Assembly (NCBI GenBank): GCA_005878515.1
Contig: VBLZ01000131.1
Coordinates: 1 to 12,059 of the forward strand
Source: Methanobacteriota archaeon
Lineage (GTDB): Archaea; Thermoplasmatota; Thermoplasmata; RBG-16-68-12
Reading direction: 5' to 3'
Length of the DNA: 12,059 bases
The translations under genes and the position numbers were made by a program. The notes under the pieces are model-generated. The model worked only from the letters and a program-made list of their open reading frames with translations. It had not been told where the DNA came from and did no database searches. Shown piece by piece: positions 7,412 to 12,059 of the stretch (positions within the stretch are counted from its first letter, which is position 1; each line of letters opens with the position of its first letter).

Positions 7412-7543
7412 ATGGACCGCGTCAAAGCCCGCATCGTCGTCGTCCAGCGGGTGTCTTCGCGTCTCACCGGGAAGTCGATCGACGAGGCGGCATCGGACGC
7501 ACGATTACTCGCGATCCCGACGGCGCACGGTTACCCATTTTGA
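7412..7543 (+). CDS. Possible 43-residue small protein
   Basis: An ATG-started frame encodes 43 residues (begins MDRVKARIVVVQRV, ends PTAHGYPF). Counted by hand, G+C is about 49% at second, 65% at first and 77% at third codon positions, the order seen in real genes of G+C-rich genomes. It begins 38 nt after the methyltransferase stop, so it might be co-transcribed. There is no convincing ribosome-binding site or TATA element, and its last 39 nt overlap the 3' end of the opposite-strand membrane methyltransferase. I do not recognise the protein; it could be chance or a gene remnant. Confidence 0.28.
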   Translation: MDRVKARIVVVQRVSSRLTGKSIDEAASDARLLAIPTAHGYPF

Positions 7544-7936
7544 CACCCTAGTCCGGTAATCTGCATAAGGCTCGGCGAATCGCGCCGCGAGGCGTCCTTC
7601 CTCTCGCGGAATCATTATCGTCTCGACAACAATGAAAAGGAGTACGGTAAGGGCCAAGGTTGACGGAGAGGCAAGCAGCAAGGCTGCGCCGAGGAGGATG
7701 AGGTGACGGGCCAAATAGAGCGGGTGGCGCGACCAAGCGTAGGGCCCTTCCGTCACGAGTCGCGATGGATGAGCCACGGGGTTGGGCGCACCTCCTCCAT
7801 ACTTCCAGAAGGCATGCGTCCCGGCAGCCTCCAAGACAAGACCGAGGGTGAGGGGGACGAGTCCCCACAGCTGCCAAGGCCTCCCAATCCAGATTGGCAA
7901 TCCGAGGATTCGGTCGAAGCTGAATCCGAGTAGCAC
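7505..7936 (-). CDS. Membrane methyltransferase of the isoprenylcysteine carboxylmethyltransferase / phospholipid methyltransferase (PEMT-NnrU) type
   Basis: The visible 143 residues contain the hallmark C-terminal block: GPYAWSRHPLYLA, where the Arg-His-Pro segment helps bind SAM, then a hydrophobic helix, then EEGRLAARFAEPYADYRTRVSKW, whose Glu and Tyr-x-x-Tyr pattern completes the site. There are about three or four membrane helices. The family methylates membrane-bound substrates such as lipids or prenylated cysteines; the substrate here is unknown. The start is a problem: GTG 7936 is the only standard start codon, but the frame stays open and hydrophobic for 22 more codons (7937-8002, with HWLLASGILRG) back to a TGA at 8003-8005. 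An ATG (8004-8006) overlaps that TGA one base out of frame. The true N terminus is probably upstream, with a 1-nt frameshift or sequence error. The gene converges on the zinc-knuckle methyltransferase gene. Confidence 0.75.
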   Translation of the reverse strand: MLLGFSFDRILGLPIWIGRPWQLWGLVPLTLGLVLEAAGTHAFWKYGGGAPNPVAHPSRLVTEGPYAWSRHPLYLARHLILLGAALLLASPSTLALTVLLFIVVETIMIPREEGRLAARFAEPYADYRTRVSKWVTVRRRDRE

Positions 7937-8368
7937 AATGCCGACAAGCGTCGACGCGCCCCTGAGGATCCCCGAAGCCAGGAGCCAATGGCGGGGATTC
8001 TGTCATCGATTCAACCCGACGGTTCGGACCGTCTCCCTGGAATGGCCATACGCGCGAGGCGGGATTGAAACATTTCGGCGAACGCCGGACAGATCTCTTT
8101 GAACGGGCCTATTTCAGAGGCTGTGAAGGCGCCGGTTGATGGGAGTCCGTCGGAAGGAAACTTGAGAACCCGATACCCCGGCTCGGAGTGTTGCCTCTCA
8201 TGGTATCCGACGGCACTACCAATGACCGGCCGGTCGACGTCGCCCAGATCTCCGCGTCTTGCCGCCTCCGTTCGCTGACGAGCGACCGAAGGACCTGGCG
8301 CAGGCGGACCGGTAGTGCGACTTATACCAGGACGGGAAAGGCTTATCGCCGGGGTGCAATACAGCCGT
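7937..8368. other. Stretch without a supported gene; holds the probable lost 5' end of the membrane methyltransferase and the GT2 promoter
   Basis: Positions 7937-8006 probably belong to the broken or misread N terminus of the minus-strand methyltransferase. From 8007 to about 8335 I see no convincing gene, RNA or repeat. A minus-strand frame (8011-8376) is open, but over its last 65 codons G+C by position is nearly flat (about 61, 55 and 62%) and it has no credible internal start. A 6-bp hairpin with a TCGG loop lies at 8018-8033 (GACGGT/ACCGTC), without a T-run. The right edge carries the GT2 promoter. Confidence 0.5.
8342..8347 (+). promoter_or_regulatory. TATA-like box for the GT2 gene / glycan cluster
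   Basis: CTTATC follows a purine run (GGGAAAGG) that may act as a BRE. It lies about 25 nt before the ATG at 8369 and 31 nt before the ATG at 8375, so either could be the start of a leaderless message. A second AT-rich site, CTTATACC at 8321-8328, is an alternative. Confidence 0.4.
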
Positions 8369-9607
8369 ATGGCCATGGGCGTTGTGGAGGCCGCGGTCCT
8401 CGCATTGGCGGTCCTCTTCTACGCCGTGACGATTTATCACGTCACGCTGATTTTCATCGGCCTTCGCCTTACCGCGGACCGAGGGAAGCCGTTCGACAAG
8501 GGCTCCCTCCGAAACCCGGTGGATCTCCCCAAGGTCAGCATCCTGATCCCCGCGAAAGACGAGGAGGTCGTCATCGAGGGAGCCATCCTGTGCGCGAATC
8601 GGCTCGACTATCCCAAGGACTTGCTCGAAATCATCGTCGTCGAGGATGGTTCAAAGGATGAGACGCCGACGATCGGCAAGAGAATGGCCTCCCTCGTCCC
8701 GAACGTCGTGTGCGTTTCTGGAGGGGTGTCAAAGGGGAAGCCCGCGGCGTTGAACCGCGCTTTCGCAAACGCGACGGGGGATCTCATCGCGATCTTCGAC
8801 TCGGATACGCGGTACGGGCCGGACCTGCTCCTCAGGGCCGTGAAGCACCTTCATGACCATCCCGAGATTGATGTGGCTCAAGCTTTCCCACAAGTCATGA
8901 ACGCCGAGACGAACGTGATTACTCGGATCAACTACTACGAAACGCGATTCTGGTTCCAAGGCCTGCAGTCCGCCAAGGATCGATACGGCCTCTTCATGCA
9001 CTTGGCCGGGACCGGGATGTTCATCCGCCGGCGGGCTCTTCAGGCCCTCGGCCCCTGGGACGAATCCTGCCTGACAGAAGACTTGGATTACTCCTTGCGC
9101 CTCGCCCGGTCCGGGGGAAAGGTCGGGATGGTGGACGCCGATATCTGGATTCAGCCCACGTACCGGGCCCGTCACTTGGTCCGCCAACGGCAACGGTGGT
9201 GGGGCGGGGCCCTCCAGGTGTTCTGGAAAGGACTGCGAGGGAGGCGCTCGGGCGCCACACGGTTACGCCAACGCATCGACACCTTCATTTACATCGCCTC
9301 CCCGATCCTCTTCCTGATCAGCTCGATCCTCTTCCTCTCGTCGATCGTGCTGTATGGCTTATACGGCGGCGCGATGGCGAGCTTGATGGCTTGGATCTAC
9401 GGAATCATCGGCACGAATCTCATCCTCACCCCCCTGATCGTGGGCGAGGCGGTCACGACCCGACGAAAGAAGCTGCTCTGGCTCATCCCCGGGCTCTACT
9501 TCTACTGGTTCCTTCAACTGGCTTCGTTTGTGTCGATTGCCTTCAGACTCGTCTTTTGGCCGAAGGGCGTCGCCTGGCAGCGGACACCGAAGATGCGGGT
9601 CGACTAG
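8369..9607 (+). CDS. Processive family 2 glycosyltransferase, membrane-bound (cellulose synthase / hyaluronan synthase-like)
   Basis: The 412-residue protein has one N-terminal helix, a cytoplasmic GT-A catalytic domain and about four C-terminal helices, the standard layout of processive GT2 enzymes. Motifs in order: VSILIPAKDEE, the UDP-binding Asp in VVEDGSKD (residue 93), DSDT as the metal-binding DxD (144-146), TED with the catalytic-base Asp (236-238), and QRQRW (273-277), the Q(Q/R)xRW signature that holds the growing chain. The enzyme is expected to add sugars from a nucleotide-sugar donor to a polymer or lipid-linked acceptor at the inner face of the membrane. No PilZ domain is present. 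I chose ATG 8369 because the first helix starts right after it and a TATA-like site is upstream; ATG 8375 is equally possible, and a GTG at 8315 would add a basic stretch overlapping the promoter. It leads a three-gene cluster. Confidence 0.9.
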   Translation: MAMGVVEAAVLALAVLFYAVTIYHVTLIFIGLRLTADRGKPFDKGSLRNPVDLPKVSILIPAKDEEVVIEGAILCANRLDYPKDLLEIIVVEDGSKDETPTIGKRMASLVPNVVCVSGGVSKGKPAALNRAFANATGDLIAIFDSDTRYGPDLLLRAVKHLHDHPEIDVAQAFPQVMNAETNVITRINYYETRFWFQGLQSAKDRYGLFMHLAGTGMFIRRRALQALGPWDESCLTEDLDYSLRLARSGGKVGMVDADIWIQPTYRARHLVRQRQRWWGGALQVFWKGLRGRRSGATRLRQRIDTFIYIASPILFLISSILFLSSIVLYGLYGGAMASLMAWIYGIIGTNLILTPLIVGEAVTTRRKKLLWLIPGLYFYWFLQLASFVSIAFRLVFWPKGVAWQRTPKMRVD

Positions 9608-9658
9608 ACGAAACGTGGCTCGCAAAGTAGAATTCGCCATCTGCGAATGACCGTCGGC

Positions 9659-9662
9659 GGAG
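9659..9662 (+). promoter_or_regulatory. Ribosome-binding site of the GT-C-like gene
   Basis: GGAG lies 4 nt before the ATG at 9667. No TATA-like element occurs at the leaderless distance, which suggests the gene is read from the GT2 transcript. Confidence 0.4.
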
Positions 9663-9666
9663 CTCG

Positions 9667-11169
9667 ATGAGATTTCCTCGGGATGGCAAGAACCGCGTCT
9701 GGGACCGCATACTCCTCGGCAGAACCGGGTCTGCAGCGGTCTTGGCCTTTGCGATCCCCTTCCTCATCCGATCCGTGCCCGAGCTTCTCGCGGGTTCTTT
9801 TCCGATCGGGTTCGACACTGTCAACTTGTACGTGCCGTTCCAAGTCAGCTGCAACCGCGACGGCATCGGCGGCTGCCTTGGTGCCGTTTCGGAAACGCAT
9901 GCGGCACCTCTGCTATACGTAATCCTCGCCGGAGCCTCGATCGTGGGAGCGTCTCCGTTCCTCGTCGCCAAGGTGCTCGGTCCCTCCCTCGCCGGCGCTC
10001 TGGGACTCTCTCTCTTCACTTTCTCAACGCGAAGGCTCGGCTGGTCCGCGGGCTCAGGAGTCGTCCTGGCGTCAATCGCTTTCCTCACCCTCCCCGTCCT
10101 ACGACTTTCCTGGGACCTGTATCGAAACACCCTCGCCCTTTCGTTCGTGCTGTTCTCCATGAGCACTCCTTCCCCCGAGACACGATTGCGGCCAAATGCT
10201 GTCTCCCTCGGATTGCTCGCGTTCGCCGCGCTCTCCCACGAGCTCGTCACGGCGGTCCTGGTCGTCACTTTCGCCGTGCTGTCCATCGGAATGTGGTCGA
10301 GGTCGCCCGCTCGGGCGAAGATGCATCTCGTTCGCCTGGTCCTCGTAGGAGTCGTCTTCGCTTACTACCTGGCTTCTCCCCCTCAGACGCGAGGGATCGT
10401 CGGGGTGTTCCAAGCGCAAGATCCGAACGCATCGTTCCTCGTGAATTACTTGGCGCCAGGGGGGCTATATTCGTATCCTGGGATTGGCGAACTCTGGCTA
10501 CAGATGGCGCTTACGATGACGCTGGTCCTGATTCCCTTTGTGATCCCGATCTACAGGATGGGTCTCCTTTGGTCGGAGTTGACCGTGTTCGGACTCTGCA
10601 GTCTCGTGCTGGCGGCGATCCCTTTCGTATCCCCGACCTTCGCCCCTCCTCTGTGGCATCGTTGGCTGCTCATTGGAGCGATCGCCTTGCTCCCCTCTTT
10701 GCCACCATTTTTGGCCGTCCTCTCTGCGCCGGGGAAAGCCGGCGTCCTCGCCCTTCTGGCGATCCTAGTCGTTCCTTTCTTGGTCCTTCCCGCCGGGGCG
10801 TCGGCGCCTTTTCTTGCCACTTCGTGGACCACTCGGTATATTCCGGGCAGCATGGTCGAAAACTCGATTCCGATAGACGACTGTCCCGCGCTCGTCGCTG
10901 CCCTGACGTGGGTTCAGGACGGCCCGTACAACCATTCCGTCTTCGCGGCACAAGCGCGGTTCGCGGGATGGACGTACGTCTTCCTGCCGGGAGTTGATTT
11001 GCGGCCGTTCTGGTCTGCCGCCGAATTCGACTCGATCCGCTCGTCGTCTGCAACGCCCGTGATTACGGTCTGGTGGGCCGGTCCGACTGGCTGGGCTCCG
11101 GAGTTCTCCCCACCGCCAGGCCTCCACATCGTCCACCAGGAGGGGAATATTGCGATCTACTCTGAGTAA
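9667..11169 (+). CDS. Polytopic membrane protein, probable GT-C-fold glycosyltransferase
   Basis: The 500-residue protein has roughly 11-12 hydrophobic helices up to about residue 378, then a soluble tail of about 120 residues. The first long loop holds FPIGFDTVNLYVPF with Asp50, where GT-C enzymes keep a catalytic or metal-binding acid outside the membrane. A SHEL motif (190-193) and PPLWHRWL (327-334) are other charged residues inside or next to membrane segments, as in this superfamily. The tail begins with an ALTWVQDG stretch and contains AGWTYVFLPG, resembling the exterior domain of archaeal GT-C-like proteins. It would transfer sugars from a lipid-linked donor to a glycan or protein on the outer face. 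The assignment rests on topology, these acids and the two flanking glycosyltransferase genes, not on a full signature; a flippase or unrelated membrane protein is possible. It starts 59 nt after the GT2 gene and overlaps the GT4 gene by 20 nt. Confidence 0.65.
   Translation: MRFPRDGKNRVWDRILLGRTGSAAVLAFAIPFLIRSVPELLAGSFPIGFDTVNLYVPFQVSCNRDGIGGCLGAVSETHAAPLLYVILAGASIVGASPFLVAKVLGPSLAGALGLSLFTFSTRRLGWSAGSGVVLASIAFLTLPVLRLSWDLYRNTLALSFVLFSMSTPSPETRLRPNAVSLGLLAFAALSHELVTAVLVVTFAVLSIGMWSRSPARAKMHLVRLVLVGVVFAYYLASPPQTRGIVGVFQAQDPNASFLVNYLAPGGLYSYPGIGELWLQMALTMTLVLIPFVIPIYRMGLLWSELTVFGLCSLVLAAIPFVSPTFAPPLWHRWLLIGAIALLPSLPPFLAVLSAPGKAGVLALLAILVVPFLVLPAGASAPFLATSWTTRYIPGSMVENSIPIDDCPALVAALTWVQDGPYNHSVFAAQARFAGWTYVFLPGVDLRPFWSAAEFDSIRSSSATPVITVWWAGPTGWAPEFSPPPGLHIVHQEGNIAIYSE
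11138..11143 (+). promoter_or_regulatory. Strong Shine-Dalgarno site deciding a TTG start
   Basis: AGGAGG lies 6 nt before the TTG at 11150, inside the end of the GT-C-like gene. It is the best ribosome-binding site in the window and supports a TTG start with translational coupling. Confidence 0.6.
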
Positions 11170-12025
11170 TTCCGGTCCCCCCCGCGAAGCCGTCTTCTCG
11201 GCCCGCTCGAAGCGGGTCTTTGTCGTGTCGGGGAAAAATCCGCTCACGGATCCCGGTGGCTACGCCTCGTACGGATACGTGGTGGGGGAGTGCTTGACTC
11301 AACTCGGATACGAGGTGGACCTCCTCGCGTTCGGCGAGCGCGATGAGGAGGTCCGGACGGCCGCGGGTCGGATTCGGACATTTGGTTCGCGCACGGTCCC
11401 CCGGCGGACCGAGTTCTTTCCGTTCTGGTGTCGTCGATTTGCCCGAGAGATCCACGCGGCGCTTGGCGAAGCCGAGCAAGCGGTCGTGCACGGTGTGGGG
11501 CCGTGGTCCCTTGCGGGCGTCCTCGCGATGCGCAAGAATCGCCGGATCAAAGCCGTCGGGAGTTATTTCACCACGCTGCGCAACGAGATGTTTTGGCTCG
11601 CGAAAGGCGTCCCAATCAATGACTACGGGTTGGGCCCCAAGGCCCGGTATCAAACCGCGTACTTGGTCGTTTTGCTCACGTTACATCCGATCGAGCGGTG
11701 GGCCCTATCCCGGCTGGAGACAGTGTTCGTGCACTATGAGTACACGCGGAAGTTGCTCGAAAGAGAGCTTGGGCTCCGCGGGCGCAACCTCGTGATGATT
11801 CCATACGCCATCGATCTCCAACCGAAGGCGGCGCTGAACATGATACCAGCGGCACCCGCCGACCACCCATTCGAAGTCCTCACGGTCTGCCGACAGGAGC
11901 CCCGCAAGGGAATCAACTACCTCCTCCGGGCATACCGACTTCTGTTGGATCGCGGGGTGACCTTCCACGCTACCGTCGTTGGCTCTGGAGCGTTGTTGGA
12001 AGCGCATCGAAAGATGACCCGGTGA
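11150..12025 (+). CDS. Family 4 glycosyltransferase (GT-B fold), cut short by an in-frame TGA
   Basis: The first 291 residues form the N-terminal Rossmann domain (KRVFVVSGKNP, GGYASYGYVVGE, LGYEVDLLAFGERDEE) and the start of the C-terminal donor-binding domain (NLVMIPYAIDL, VLTVCRQEPRKGINYLLRAYRLL, VVGSGALLEAH). Arg248 and Lys253 correspond to the conserved basic pair that contacts the donor diphosphate. A TGA at 12023 then ends translation before the E-x7-E region, so the product as written would lack the donor site and be inactive. The same frame goes on after the TGA with LGLDGSVEFPG, exactly the next GT4 motif, up to the window edge. The TTG start at 11150 has a strong ribosome-binding site and overlaps the GT-C-like gene by 20 nt. 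An intact product would transfer a sugar from a nucleotide donor during glycan assembly at the cytoplasmic face. Confidence 0.85.
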   Translation: MRSTLSNSGPPREAVFSARSKRVFVVSGKNPLTDPGGYASYGYVVGECLTQLGYEVDLLAFGERDEEVRTAAGRIRTFGSRTVPRRTEFFPFWCRRFAREIHAALGEAEQAVVHGVGPWSLAGVLAMRKNRRIKAVGSYFTTLRNEMFWLAKGVPINDYGLGPKARYQTAYLVVLLTLHPIERWALSRLETVFVHYEYTRKLLERELGLRGRNLVMIPYAIDLQPKAALNMIPAAPADHPFEVLTVCRQEPRKGINYLLRAYRLLLDRGVTFHATVVGSGALLEAHRKMTR

Positions 12026-12059
12026 CTCGGCCTTGACGGTTCCGTCGAATTTCCAGGAT
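12026..12059 (+). pseudogene. Continuation of the GT4 gene after the in-frame TGA (to window edge)
   Basis: Read in the same frame as the gene before it, these bases encode LGLDGSVEFPG, which matches the LGLxxxVxFxG strand-turn that follows VGxGxLxxxxxxxxxx in GT4 enzymes. No start codon or ribosome-binding site precedes it. It is most simply the rest of a gene split by a nonsense change or a sequence error. Confidence 0.6.

Noticed and set aside
7186..7467. Minus-strand frame of 93 codons over the 3' end of the zinc-knuckle methyltransferase gene.
   Set aside because: It mostly mirrors the methyltransferase gene and encodes an Arg/Ser/Pro-rich product without motifs.
8004..8017. Minus-strand GGGTTGAATC resembling a tRNA T-loop.
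   Set aside because: It differs from the GTTCRANYC core and has no acceptor stem, anticodon arm or D-loop around it.
8018..8033. 6-bp hairpin with TCGG loop (GACGGT/ACCGTC).
   Set aside because: It is short, has no T-run on either strand, and lies just before a gene start rather than after an end. Chance is likely in G+C-rich DNA.
8011..8376. Minus-strand frame of 121 codons upstream of the membrane methyltransferase.
   Set aside because: Its start lies in the GT2 promoter and N terminus, codon-position G+C over its last 65 codons is nearly flat, there is no internal start codon, and I recognise no motif. A decayed gene cannot be excluded.

Overview
The window looks like G+C-rich chromosome from a prokaryote, most likely an archaeon of the Thermoplasmatota type; this lineage is an inference, since no rRNA or other marker gene is present. 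Three things point to Archaea. AT-rich, TATA-like boxes lie about 25-30 nt upstream of several likely start codons, where leaderless transcripts would need them. Shine-Dalgarno-like sites appear only in front of operon-internal genes. A large surface protein with a C-terminal membrane anchor is built of PQQ-type propeller blades and Ig-like domains.

Layout: (1) 1-3870 (+) is the 3' part of a very large secreted, membrane-anchored protein: propeller blades, two Ig-like domains with calcium-type loops, a second propeller, a half Ig domain, six tandem Ig-like repeats, one transmembrane helix. It ends at a hairpin that probably terminates transcription. (2) 4046-4354 (-) encodes a small zinc-ribbon protein, divergent from (3) 4462-5538 (+), a GcvT/YgfZ/Iba57-type folate-binding protein. 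(4) 5601-6356 (+) is a class II glutamine amidotransferase with Cys2 as nucleophile. (5) 6414-7373 (+) is a SAM-dependent methyltransferase with an N-terminal Trm112-like zinc knuckle. (6) A possible 43-residue ORF (7412-7543, +) runs into the 3' end of (7), a membrane methyltransferase of the isoprenylcysteine/phospholipid type on the minus strand, whose 5' end looks damaged or misread. (8) About 360-430 nt without a supported gene follows. (9) 8369 to the window end (+) is a surface-glycan cluster: a processive GT2 glycosyltransferase, a polytopic GT-C-like membrane protein, and a GT4 glycosyltransferase that overlaps it by 20 nt and is interrupted by an in-frame TGA.

The last three genes probably act together in assembling or transferring a glycan at the membrane. 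The large surface protein may share the envelope theme, but nothing in the sequence links it to that cluster. The middle genes look like unlinked housekeeping or modification enzymes, mostly with their own promoters.

I see no clear new defence, mobile or regulatory system. The best leads are the interrupted GT4 gene, the abrupt propeller-to-half-Ig junction in the surface protein, the broken N terminus of the membrane methyltransferase, and the promoter pattern that corrects several start sites.
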